A stretch of 64,000 bases of DNA, taken from positions 496,001 through 560,000 of the forward strand of contig NC_056037.1 of the NCBI RefSeq assembly GCF_004379255.2. Reading direction: 5' to 3'. Of the stretch, positions 33,135 to 42,783 are shown piece by piece (position 1 is the first letter of the stretch; the number at the start of each line of letters is the position of its first letter). Position numbers and translations under genes: made by a program. The notes under the pieces are model-generated. The model was not told the origin of the DNA and did not search any database. It saw only the letters and a list, made by a program, of their open reading frames with translations. The stretch is from Salvia splendens. Lineage: Eukaryota; Streptophyta; Magnoliopsida; Lamiales; Lamiaceae.

Positions 33135-34079
33135 GTTTTTCACTTACCATAGTTGTTCTTCATTTTGCTACCATAGTATATACTCAGCTTCTTCAGGTTT
33201 GGGTTTTACATCTATTTAATTTTGAAGAAAAAAACACAGACATATTATAGGAGAATGTATTTTAATGATTCCTCCTTCGTGGTAGTATTATTTTGGAAAT
33301 TGTATACTGCTACATTTTTGTTTATTTTGCTTGAATACCATGGCTAATACAACGTTACTACTTACTGCTGATCAAAATAATGAATATATATTGATTTTTC
33401 TTAATTACAATGTTAAAACATTATTCCACCGCTAGATAAATAGTGGGCACACCTTTCTCTGTATAATTGATTTTAATTGGAAATCTATTTTACTTCATTT
33501 TTCACTGCGCTTTAAATCTATGGATTTTCAAGATATAAATGACCAAATTTCACTCTAAATGTATATTTTATGATATATTTGTGATAAAATCATACGAAAA
33601 GTTGTGATATTTTTATGGTGAATATTTATTGCTATTTTTATGGTGAATATTTGTGATAAAATCATACGAATATTAATTACCCTTTTGTCCATAAAAAAAA
33701 TCAGATAATATGTGATTATTAATAACCATTAGATATTTTTATGGTGAATATGCAATTATCTCAAATGATATCGTTTATTCCAATTTATTTCTATTTTTAT
33801 GGTGAATATTTATTTCAACTTTTCAACTAGTATTTGTTACGCATTTCACCTTCTCACGCACTTCCTTTATGTAGATTTCAAATTTTATTTTTTATAAAAA
33901 CAAAAGAGTTAGTTGCAAAGAGTAAATGCGAGAGGTGGTATTGTTGGCACAACCATAAATGTTAAGAACAACTTACACTGCAATGATTTATGACACAAAA
34001 GAGAATCTCTGCAAAAAATTGTTTGTCTAACCTTAATAAAATAATGCAGACAAATTATCACTGTGAATATAAAACTTAT
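33135..34079. other. intergenic sequence left of retrotransposon copy 2
   Basis: No gene. TTTTTATGGTGAATAT occurs about four times between 33610 and 33810. The segment 33675-33734 is one arm of an inverted repeat whose other arm is at 45721-45778. Confidence 0.5.
33675..33734 (+). repeat. left arm of an inverted repeat that brackets retrotransposon copy 2
   Basis: Starts AATTACCCTTTTG and ends with AATAACCATTAGAT. Its near-exact reverse complement is at 45721-45778. With the retrotransposon removed the arms are about 570 bp apart, the size of a MITE or small DNA transposon. Confidence 0.7.
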
Positions 34080-35215
34080 TGATGGATCCGCGAATTTCTG
34101 ATGTTAGTAAATGCTGGTAGAGAATGAAGATTACGACACAAAGAATTTACGTGGTTCGATTTACTGAAGTAAATCTACGTCCACGGGAAGAAGGGAGGGC
34201 AAGATTGTATTGCTTGATCTGGGATTACAGCTTACAACACAGACTTGCTATATGCTATTTTATCTCTAGAGAGCTTAACCTTTTTCTATCTGATCTAAGT
34301 TCTATTTATACATTGAACTAGGATCGTGGTTTGCAGCCCCACTAACAAGATCGTGGGTGAGCAATAACTGCTCAATAACTGCTCAATAACTGCTTCGTAC
34401 CACTAAATAGATCGTGGGTATAGTGGAGGTCGTGGAGGCCTTTCATGAGTCCACTAACTCCTAGTTCGGTCGAATGCTGAGACCGAACTGCTGGACTTTA
34501 CCGATCAGCTCTTGCCGATTTGAGAGGAGAGCTTGACTGGTCGGCTTTTACCGAGCTGTAGGCTGAGTCCGAACTCTTTGGTCGTGCCGAACTCTTTGGT
34601 GCCGAACAGATACTCTTTCTTGGGCTCTGGGCTGATGGGCCGTCACTGTTATTGGGCTTACGACACAAAGAATTTACGTGGTTCGATTTACTGAAGTAAA
34701 TCTACGTCCACGGGAAGAAGGGAGGGCAAGATTGTATTGCTTGATCTGGGATTACAGCTTACAACACAGACTTGCTATATGCTATTTTATCTCTAGAGAG
34801 CTTAACCTTTTTCTATCTGATCTAAGTTCTATTTATACATTGAACTAGGATCGTGGTTTGCAGCCCCACTAACAAGATCGTGGGTGAGCAATAACTGCTC
34901 AATAACTGCTCAATAACTGCTTCGTACCACTAAATAGATCGTGGGTATAGTGGAGGTCGTGGAGGCCTTTCATGAGTCCACTAACTCCTAGTTCGGTCGA
35001 ATGCTGAGACCGAACTGCTGGACTTTACCGATCAGCTCTTGCCGATCTGAGAGGAGAGCTTGACTGGTCGGCTTTTACCGAGCTGTAGGCTGAGTCCGAA
35101 CTCTTTGGTCGTGCCGAACTCTTTGGTGCCGAACAGATACTCTTTCTTGGGCTCTGGGCTGATGGGCCGTCACTGTTATTGGGCTTGCCATTAGGGTTTA
35201 GTTCGTACCCCATCA
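34080..35215 (-). repeat. 3' LTR of copy 2 with internal 527-bp tandem duplication
   Basis: The first copy runs from TGATGGATCC at 34080 to 34659; at 34660 the sequence jumps back to ACGACACAAAG, which already occurred at 34133, and runs to CATCA at 35215. The length is exactly 609 + 527. The junction has a 2-bp (TT) shared base match. The two units are nearly identical; one difference is GATTTGAG in the first against GATCTGAG in the second and in the other LTR. Confidence 0.93.
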
Positions 35216-35407
35216 CTACCCCCCCCGAAAAGCGAAGTGAATCACTTCGGCGAGGTGAGTCACTTCGGCATTCTGGATAACGGTAAGGGGGAGGCTGACG
35301 TCAGGGGACGTGCCTTGCATTAAATGCGACAGTAAAATCAGGCCGTTGAATCCTGAAAAGGTGGGATTCGAAACGGTGCGACGATCTTGAAATCTTCGCC
35401 GAATCTG

Positions 35408-35414
35408 ATAAATA
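35408..35414 (+). promoter_or_regulatory. putative TATA box of the antisense gene in copy 2
   Basis: ATAAATA lies about 130 bp upstream of the antisense gene's ATG on the plus strand, 193 bp inside the LTR edge. Supported by motif and spacing only. Confidence 0.35.
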
Positions 35415-35538
35415 CCTCCTTTCTTCATCATTGAAGCACTTTTGCTGTTGCGTCTTCTATACTCTCTCTTTCTCGAGAAATTTTCTTCCGCTTTCAAGAG
35501 CTTCCTCAGACTTTCTTCACCTTCAAAAAGTAAGAAAA

Positions 35539-37398
35539 ATGTCTTCTTCTTCTTCTTCGGAGTCGGGTAGCGTTAGGAGAGGCGGTAAGGGGTCTTCTGG
35601 CCGGAAAGAGTCCGGGGAGAAGACCGTAGAGTATTTCCATAGTATTTTGAGTAAGGATACTGTGATATCCCTACCCGAAAAATACTTTTTTCCTGGGGGG
35701 AAGGCGGTGGTACCTGACGGTGATCATAGGGCTGACTCCCCGCCGGAGGGGTACGCCACCGTGTACGAGGCCTGCTTAGAATGCGGGCTTCGTTTCCCCC
35801 TCCCTTCTGCCTTTATAGATTTACTAGATTTTTTTCAGCTTCCTTTAGGCCAAGTGACTCCGAACTCTTGGAGGCACTTGTCGGCCTTCGCTGCCGAACT
35901 CCGTAGGTTAGGAAGGGATTTGTCTTTGAAGGCGATCCTTAAATTCTTTCAATTTAAGAGGAAGGGGTCTTGGTTTTACTTGATCCCTTTACAGCCCTTT
36001 AGGGCCTTTTGTAAAACGAAGTGGCCGAAGTGGCAAAATCGCTTCTTCTACTATGATAGGACCGCGGCTCCTAGTTTTCCCTGGAGAGGGCCGGAGTCCG
36101 TTATCCGTCATCCTCGGCCTGAACCGTTGGACGAGCTCGATGGCGAGCTCAACAAGATTCCCATAGTTAGGAAACAATACACGGAGTCTGAGCTCGTCAA
36201 GGGCGACGTCGTGTTCGACATCTCGTCTTCGGACGAAGAGGCCGAGGGTGAGGATTTCTCTTTATCTTTATGCTCTACTGCTTTAACGAAGAAAATCTGA
36301 CTTTGCTTTCTTGCTTTTTGGCAGTGTACATGCTGAATAAGGCTAGCCGCAAATCTTCGGAGTCCAAGGAGCCGGCGAGGCCGAAAACCACCAGCTCGGC
36401 GTCTGATGCCGAGAGGACTCCGAAAAGGCAAAAAACCTCTTCGGATCCGAAGAAGCCGGAGTCGACTTCGGCAAAGGGGAAGGGGAAGGCCCAGAAGCCC
36501 CCGAGAGCGCCAGAGAAAGATGTGGTCTTGGCGCCTCCTTCGGAACATATCTGTGAGCCGTTTTTATGGCCCACGGACTTCGCCGAGGTGAATTCTCTTC
36601 TTGATTTTCTGGCCTTGCTTTTTTCCTGTATTTTTTGTGGCCCCTTTGTTGACTTTTTTCTTTATCCATTTTCAGAGGAACGATATGCTCTCCAAGCTCG
36701 TCGCCGTCGAACTCTCCAAAGCGTCCAATGACTATGCTGAGATGCAGAGGAAGTTGGCGGCTGCTTGTCATCGGGCCGAACAGGCTGAGGCTAACTTTGA
36801 GAAAGCCAGAGCTGCTAGGATTTCGGCCCAGGATGAAGCTCAGTTTGCCAAAAACCAGCTCGTCATCCAGCGAGAGCAGACGAAACGGAGGGATGCTGCC
36901 GCCGTGGCTGCCCAGGGGGAGGCTCTCCGTGTTTACACGGAGAAACTCTTTTTGAGCAGCCAGTTCTCGGCCTTTGTCGGTAGTCTGGTAAGGCTAATTG
37001 CCGATAAGGGCGAGCAGGGGGCCGACGTCGTGCTGCCTCTGTACAGCCGAGAGATAGCAGCTCGGCTTCAGAATCTGCCGCTCCTTGAGGAGCTCGCTTC
37101 ATCCTCGGTCCTGCTTTCTGCAGACCGAGTCCGGAGTTGTCGAGCTGATCGGGACGAGAACCTGGAGGCTATCTTTGCCTCCGTGGGACCCGTTTCACCC
37201 GCTTCGACTTACAACGGAGAGGGTGAGGCCGAGCCGCTGGAGCTGGAGGCCGAAGTCGAGCGGGCCGGGCATCCGGAGAAGGAAGCCGATCAGGAGGCGG
37301 AGGCGAGGCCGGCAGGAGGCGAGGCCGAGGCTGAGGTAGCTCAGGAGAAAGAAGCTGAACCAGACCAAGGAGCCGGAGACGAAGCTGGTGGAGTATGA
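35539..37398 (+). CDS. antisense retrotransposon gene 1: Transposase_28-like protein with two introns
   Basis: Runs opposite to gag-pol. Exons 35539-36247, 36325-36587 and 36676-37398 join with GT-AG introns of 77 and 88 bp; the sum of 1,695 nt gives 564 residues with consistent phases. Residues about 30-175 match the plant domain known as Transposase_28 / putative gypsy-type transposon (PPEGYATVYEACLECGLRFPLP, GQVTPNSWRHLSAF, GSWFYLIPL, KWQNRFFYYD). The middle is basic and Ser/Pro-rich with a likely nuclear signal (TPKRQKTSSDPKK). Exon 3 begins with a long coiled coil (about residues 325-400) and ends in an acidic Glu/Ala tail. Function is unknown; the name does not imply transposase activity. 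Start: ATG before the Ser run. An in-frame ATG 108 nt upstream lies nearer the putative TATA box. Confidence 0.82.
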
Positions 37399-37599
37399 TT
37401 TCGTCTCCCTTCTCTTAGTCTAGTTTCTTCCTTGTAAAATGGCCTTGAAGCCCTCTTAGTGTAAAAATTTTCCTTGTGAATGAAAAATTCTCTACACTTG
37501 TCTTCGTATAGCTTTTCGTACTCGCCTTTATTCCTGTTGTATTTTACTATCTGCTCGGTACAGCTGCCGAACTAATATAGCTGCTTTGTACTCAAGGAG

Positions 37600-38388
37600 A
37601 TGGAGATACTTCACTGGAAACGGCTGTACTCTTCGGCTTTAGACGAAGCTGAGAAAAGAGCTATAGCCGATCAGACGAAGAATGACGAGCTTCTGGCTCG
37701 TTTAGTGAAGCTGGAGGCCGATAATAAGGACTTAGAGTCCGATAAGAAGGATCTGGAGGCCGAGCTGAATACGACCATTGCTGAGAGGACTGCGTACGAG
37801 GATTACATCCGTGTGCGCGGGGGAGTGACCATATCAGATGTTCAGAGTCGAGTTGACGAACTGTGGGAGGAATATCATGTACTCCGGAGGAACAATGCGC
37901 TGGAGAGCTCGGCTTGCCAACAAGTTGTGAAATCATTGCGGCGCTGGGCTTCTCGGTACAACATTGTTCTTTCTCGGCGCCCCTCCATAGAAAGATTCCT
38001 TCGGCATATCGTGCCAACAGATGCTCGCACTCCAGATCAAACCTCTGGTTCCCTTGTTCAAAATCCTACTCCCAGTCAACAACGAACTCCGGAACAGCCG
38101 GAAACGTCAAGACGAGAACGGGCTCAGGAGCAACCGGAATCGTCAAGACAGGGACGGACTGAAATTCGCCGAGGAGTTGTGACTATGAGCGAGCAAGATC
38201 AGCAGATGCTTATTGCAGAGACTCTTCATCGCCGAGGTGTTAGGACTTCTCGGGCTCGGGGAAGAGGCGTTGGGTCGAGGATAGCATCTCGTCGACCTGC
38301 TTATTCTTCATCTGCTCGGAACAACCGAACTCGGCTTCCAGAGGATTTTGCAGATAGGTGGCTTAACTTCAGCAACCCTGGACAGTAG
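37600..38388 (+). CDS. antisense retrotransposon gene 2: coiled-coil basic protein, unknown
   Basis: 262 residues, same strand as antisense gene 1 and about 200 bp behind it. I do not recognise a domain. Residues about 15-70 form a strongly heptad-patterned charged coiled coil (LLARLVKLEADNKDLESDKK). About 150-185 hold two similar Pro/Glu/Arg units (QPETSRRERAQ, QPESSRQGRTE). The C-terminus is Arg-rich with RTSRARGRGVGSR, suggesting nucleic-acid binding. It could be a separate transcript or the 3' exon of a longer antisense transcript; no convincing splice link to gene 1 is visible because gene 1 ends in a TGA at 37398. Absent from copy 1. Confidence 0.6.
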   Translation: MEILHWKRLYSSALDEAEKRAIADQTKNDELLARLVKLEADNKDLESDKKDLEAELNTTIAERTAYEDYIRVRGGVTISDVQSRVDELWEEYHVLRRNNALESSACQQVVKSLRRWASRYNIVLSRRPSIERFLRHIVPTDARTPDQTSGSLVQNPTPSQQRTPEQPETSRRERAQEQPESSRQGRTEIRRGVVTMSEQDQQMLIAETLHRRGVRTSRARGRGVGSRIASRRPAYSSSARNNRTRLPEDFADRWLNFSNPGQ

Positions 38389-38529
38389 AATAGTCCTTTG
38401 TAATAGCGTAACGCCATTTTGTAGGGTAGCGGAGTTGTATGCCGAACAAGATTTGAAAAATGAAATTTTGTTTTCGCTTCTAACACTGTATTTACAGCTT
38501 AGCGAAAAAATTTCATCGTACTTGTCCTC

Positions 38530-38764
38530 GGTCTTATGAAGTAAACTTCTTTGACCGGACTTGGTCCTTGGTCTTATGAAGTAAACTTCTTTGACCGGAC
38601 TCGTCTTTGGTCTGATGAAATAAACATCTTTGACCGGACTCGTCTTTGGTCTGATGAAATAAACATCTTTGACCGGACTCGTCTTTGGTCTGATGAAATA
38701 AACATCTTTGACCGGACTCGTCTTTGGTCTGATGAAATAAACATCTTTGACCGGACTTGGTATG
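38530..38764. repeat. 39-bp tandem repeat array in copy 2
   Basis: Six units starting at 38530, 38570, 38609, 38648, 38687 and 38726; the core is GGTCTGATGAAATAAACATC followed by TTTGACCGGACTCGTCTTT. Because 39 is a multiple of three, both strands stay open across the array. Two further diverged units lie at about 38860 and 38906. Copy 1 has a single unit near 8518. Confidence 0.92.
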
Positions 38765-38984
38765 TGTTCTAATTTGGCGATTTGCCGCCGGGATCGAACT
38801 TTCCCTTGTCCTAATTCGGCGAGTTTTATCGCGTGGATCGGACTTTCCCAGTTAACCGAAGTGGTCTTATGCAGTAAACCTCTTTGACTAGACGTGGTCG
38901 TCCCCGGTCTTATGAGGTAAACTTCTTTGACCGAACTTGGTCGTCCTAATTCGGCGAGGTTCATCGCGTGGATCGGACTTTCCC

Positions 38985-39245
38985 TTATTGCAGTTCGTTT
39001 CAGACGAAGTGCTTATTTCTTAAGCCGAATTGTGGTCTTGTATCTTCCTGAGAAGCTTGGACTCACAATCGTTGGCTTATTGCAGTTCGTTTCAGACGAA
39101 GTGCTTGTTAAGCTGAATTGCGGTCTTGTATCCTCCTTGGAAGCTTGGACTCACAATCGTTGGCTTATTGCAGTTCGTTTCAGACGGACTGCTTGTTAAG
39201 CTGAATTGTGGTCTTATATCCTCCTTAGAAGCTTGGACTCACAAT
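38985..39245. repeat. about 90-bp tandem repeats next to pol in copy 2
   Basis: Three units of about 88-92 bp, each starting TATTGCAGTTCGTTTCAGACG and ending in ACTCACAATCGTTGGCT or a variant. Homologous to 8722-8990 in copy 1. Confidence 0.85.
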
Positions 39246-39489
39246 AGTCTTTAATAATCGATCTAAAAAGGGGATCAGTCTTTAAAGAACGATATACCTT
39301 GGTACCATTTGTAAGAGACGACAAGCACATAGAGACAAAACACATAAAAAAAAATGAAAAAGATGAAAGAAAAAAAACTTTAAACTTTTTATAAAACGAC
39401 AAGTAAAAGGTGCAAGTAAGAAACAAACAAATAAAAACATATACCCCTATGACCGAACTAGACACGAGACGGACTGACCGGACTGTCTC

Positions 39490-42400
39490 TTACAAGTGGA
39501 ACTTCTTGAGGTTGGAGATGTGCCATGTTCGGGGTACTTGTTCTCCTGACATGTGAGTCAATTTATAAGACCCTTTGCCGAGGACTTCTGACACCCGATA
39601 TGGACCCTCCCATGTGGGTTCGAGTTTGCCCAGCTTTTCTGCTCGGCTTACTTCGTTGTTTCTCAAGACGAGATCTCCCACTTGAAATTGAAGCTTTTTC
39701 ACCCTTTGGTTATAATACCGGGCTACTTGCTCCTTATACTTGGCTGCTTTTATGCACGCCAATTCTCTTCTTTCTTCGGCGAGATCTAGTTCTGCTCTCA
39801 GTCCGTCGTCATTCATTTCTGAGGAGAAATTTAGAGTTCGGGGACTGGGTACGCCGATCTCCACCGGAATTACGGCTTCAGTGCCGTACACCAGACTATA
39901 CGGAGTTTCACCGTTGGAGGTTTTGGGTGTAGTTCGGTAGGACCATAGGACTTGAGGGAGATTTTCTACCCATTGTCCTTTGGCTTGTTCTAACCGAGCT
40001 TTTAACCCTTTCACCAGAATCCGGTTCGTTACTTCCGTTTGTCCGTTTGCTTGGGGATGGGAGACCGAAGTGAACCGCTGTTGAATGTTCAGCTCTTGGC
40101 ACCAATTCTTGAACGTCTTGTCGGTGAACTGAGTCCCATTATCCGAGATGAGGATGTGGGGTATGCCAAATCGGCACACTATGTTCTTCCAGACGAAGTC
40201 CAATGCCTTTGAGCTCGTTATCGTAGCTAATGGTTCAGCCTCCACCCACTTCGTGAAGTAGTCCACGGCAACGATAAGGAATTTCATTTGCCGAGGAGCT
40301 TGAGGAAGTGGTCCCACTATGTCTATGCCCCATTGCATGAAAGGCCAAGGGCTTTGCATAGTGTATAGATCGGTCTGCGGCATCCTTGGGACATTTGCAT
40401 GAATTTGGCACTTCGTACACTTCTTGACGAGCTGCACTGCCTCTTGTACCATGGTTGGCCAATAATATCCCCATCTCAGAACTTTTGTAGCTAAAGCTCT
40501 GGCTCCGATGTGGCTACCGCACGATCCTTCATGAACTTCTCTGAGGATGTAGTCCGTCTCTTCTGGTCCTACGCACCGCAACAACGGCTGGAGGTAAGAC
40601 TTTCTAAAGAGGACTCCTTCATGAAGTTCGTACCGAAGTGCTCGGCACGTGATCTTCCGAGCTTCTCTCTTATCCTCGGGCAATTGTCCTTGATCCAGAT
40701 ACCGCAAGATCGGCGTCATCCAGTTCGGCGAGCTGGATACTGAATGTACCTCGGCTTCATCAATGCTTCGATGCATTAATTCTTCCACCTTTGAGCTCGG
40801 ATCTGAGGCCAACTTACTTAAGGTATCTGCTCGGCTATTTTCCGCTCTGGGAATGCGGATTATCCGAAAATAGGAGAAACTTCGGCTGATGTTTTGCGCT
40901 TTGTCCAAATACTTCTTCATTCTCTCGTCACGAGCTTCACTTGTACCCAACATGTGATTTACTATGACTTGTGAATCACAATGGACTTTGAGAGATTTGA
41001 CGAGCAGACTTTGCGCTAACTGGAGTCCGGCCAGGAGGGCTTCGTACTCGGCTTCATTATTAGTAGTGGGGAATAGAAACCGAAGTGAGTAGGTTACCTC
41101 GTGTCCGTCGGGAGCGACAAGTAAAATACCAGCTCCACTTCCCATTTTGTTTGAAGCTCCATCTACGAATCCGCTCCAGCAGTCCGGCGGCTCTACTTCG
41201 GATTCCAAGGGCTGTGCTAGCTCGGCATTGGCAGAATTCTTCTGTTCGGCAATAACAGGAATTGCTTGATCGAACTTTGCTTCTGCAAGAAAATCTGCCA
41301 AGGCTTGTCCCTTGATGGCTTTCCGAGGTAGATATTCAATTGTGTGCTCTCCCAACTCTATAGCCCACTTGGCGATTCTGCCTGATGCTTCTGGTTTGGT
41401 CAACACTTGCCGAAGTGGCAGATCAGTTAAGACGCATACCTTGTGAGCATAGAAGTATGGCCGCAGTCTCCTTGCTGCATTTACTAATGCCAGAGCAATC
41501 TTTTCCAGAGGTTGATACCTGGTTTCTGGACCTCTTAATGCTCGGCTTGTAAAATAGATGGGAAGCTGCTTTAGGCCTTCTTCTCGTACAAGCACCGCGC
41601 TGATGGTTTGATCCGATGCCGCTAAGTATAAGAATATTACTTCGGCTTCGGTTGGAGCAGAGAGAATAGGAAGCTCGGCTAGGTAACTTTTGAGCTCGTC
41701 AAAGGCCTTTTTCTGCTCGGCTCCCCACTCGAACTTTGGTGCCTTTTTCAACACCTTGAAGAACGGCAGTTGCTTTTCGGCTGCTTGGGAAAGGAATCGA
41801 TTCAGTGCGGCTAGACATCCGGTTAGCCTTTGCACGTCATGTATGGACTTCGGCATTGCCATGTTCTGAACGACTTGAACTTTTGAGGGGTTTGCCTTGA
41901 GTCCGTCCTTTGAAACCCAACAACCCAGAAACTTTCCCGAATCTACCAAAAAGGTACACTTTTGGGGATTAAGTTTGAGGTTGGCTTTCTTGAGCACGTT
42001 GAGAGTGGACTTGAGGTTGTGCTCGTACTCCGAAGTGCTTTTGCTTTTGACGACTATATCGTCAACATACACTTCGACCTCCTTTCCAATCAGGTGCCGA
42101 AAAAGCTTGTCTACCATCCTTTGATAAGTGGCTCCGGCATTCTTTAAACCGAATGGCATCTTTTTATAAGCGAAAATGCCGAAATCAGTAATGAAGGCCG
42201 TTTTTGAAGCGTCAATCTCATCCATTAAAACTTGATGGTATCCCTTGTATAGATCAAGAAAACAAAAAATTTCAAAGCCTATCAAAGCTTCTACTTTTTT
42301 ATCTATGTTCGGAAGGGGATAGCAATCTTTGGGACAGTGCTTATTTAGATCGGTGAAATCTATGCACATCCGCCATCCTCCTTCCTTTTTCTTGATCATG

Positions 42401-42780
42401 ACAGGATTGGCTACCCACGAAGGATACTTCACTTCGAATAACACATCCGCCTTCAATAATTGACGGACTTCGTCATGGATGACTTGACTTCGTTCTGCCG
42501 CAAAGAGTCTTTGCTTCTGTTTTATCGGCCGGACTGAAGGATCAATATTTAACCGATGAGTGATTACCTCGGGGGGCACTCCGGTCATGTCCAACGGAGA
42601 CCATGCAAAGACGTCTTTATACTCCTTGAGGAGCTGGATGGTTTTTTCCCGAAGTAGGGGCGTTCCCGCGAAACCGATCTTAACCGTTCTGGATGGATCG
42701 TCTTCGTACAGCTGAACTGTCATCGAGTTCGGCTCCGGTATGACTTCGGTCATCGCCTCTGACTCCGGCTGCTGTGATTG
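39490..42780 (-). CDS. retrotransposon pol: RT, RNase H, archaeal-type RNase H, integrase (copy 2)
   Basis: Intact pol; the frame is open from directly after the gag TAG, and the internal ATG at 42753 gives 1,087 residues. YVDD reverse-transcriptase box, two RNase H modules and integrase (HHCC finger with CTKC, D-D-E core) as in copy 1. The leader between TAG and the ATG is two codons shorter than in copy 1, an in-frame difference that fits translation through the stop. Inference: the element could be autonomous. Confidence 0.95.
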   Translation of the reverse strand, partial: QSQQPESEAMTEVIPEPNSMTVQLYEDDPSRTVKIGFAGTPLLREKTIQLLKEYKDVFAWSPLDMTGVPPEVITHRLNIDPSVRPIKQKQRLFAAERSQVIHDEVRQLLKADVLFEVKYPSWVANPVMIKKKEGGWRMCIDFTDLNKHCPKDCYPLPNIDKKVEALIGFEIFCFLDLYKGYHQVLMDEIDASKTAFITDFGIFAYKKMPFGLKNAGATYQRMVDKLFRHLIGKEVEVYVDDIVVKSKSTSEYEHNLKSTLNVLKKANLKLNPQKCTFLVDSGKFLGCWVSKDGLKANPSKVQVVQNMAMPKSIHDVQRLTGCLAALNRFLSQAAEKQLPFFKVLKKAPKFEWGAEQKKAFDELKSYLAELPILSAPTEAEVIFLYLAASDQTISAVLVREEGLKQLPIYFTSRALRGPETRYQPLEKIALALVNAARRLRPYFYAHKVCVLTDLPLRQVLTKPEASGRIAKWAIELGEHTIEYLPRKAIKGQALADFLAEAKFDQAIPVIAEQKNSANAELAQPLESEVEPPDCWSGFVDGASNKMGSGAGILLVAPDGHEVTYSLRFLFPTTNNEAEYEALLAGLQLAQSLLVKSLKVHCDSQVIVNHMLGTSEARDERMKKYLDKAQNISRSFSYFRIIRIPRAENSRADTLSKLASDPSSKVEELMHRSIDEAEVHSVSSSPNWMTPILRYLDQGQLPEDKREARKITCRALRYELHEGVLFRKSYLQPLLRCVGPEETDYILREVHEGSCGSHIGARALATKVLRWGYYWPTMVQEAVQLVKKCTKCQIHANVPRMPQTDLYTMQSPWPFMQWGIDIVGPLPQAPRQMKFLIVAVDYFTKWVEAEPLATITSSKALDFVWKNIVCRFGIPHILISDNGTQFTDKTFKNWCQELNIQQRFTSVSHPQANGQTEVTNRILVKGLKARLEQAKGQWVENLPQVLWSYRTTPKTSNGETPYSLVYGTEAVIPVEIGVPSPRTLNFSSEMNDDGLRAELDLAEERRELACIKAAKYKEQVARYYNQRVKKLQFQVGDLVLRNNEVSRAEKLGKLEPTWEGPYRVSEVLGKGSYKLTHMSGEQVPRTWHISNLKKFHL

Positions 42781-42783
42781 CTA
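42775..42783 (-). promoter_or_regulatory. UAG CAA UCA stop-codon readthrough site (copy 2)
   Basis: TAG at 42783-42781 followed by CAA TCA in the shared gag-pol frame, the same as copy 1 and matching the UAG CAR YYA readthrough consensus. Confidence 0.8.

Noticed and set aside
36108..36771. Several minus-strand open frames inside retrotransposon copy 2
   Set aside because: They overlap exons 1 and 2 of the spliced antisense gene, which has a recognisable domain; the minus frames are compositional shadows.
38308..38964. 218-codon minus-strand frame with a 13-residue repeat
   Set aside because: Produced by the 39-bp tandem repeat; no conserved domain and no counterpart in copy 1.
38530..39245. 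Regular repeats resembling a CRISPR array
   Set aside because: Units are contiguous with no unique spacers, lie inside a plant retrotransposon and have no cas genes.
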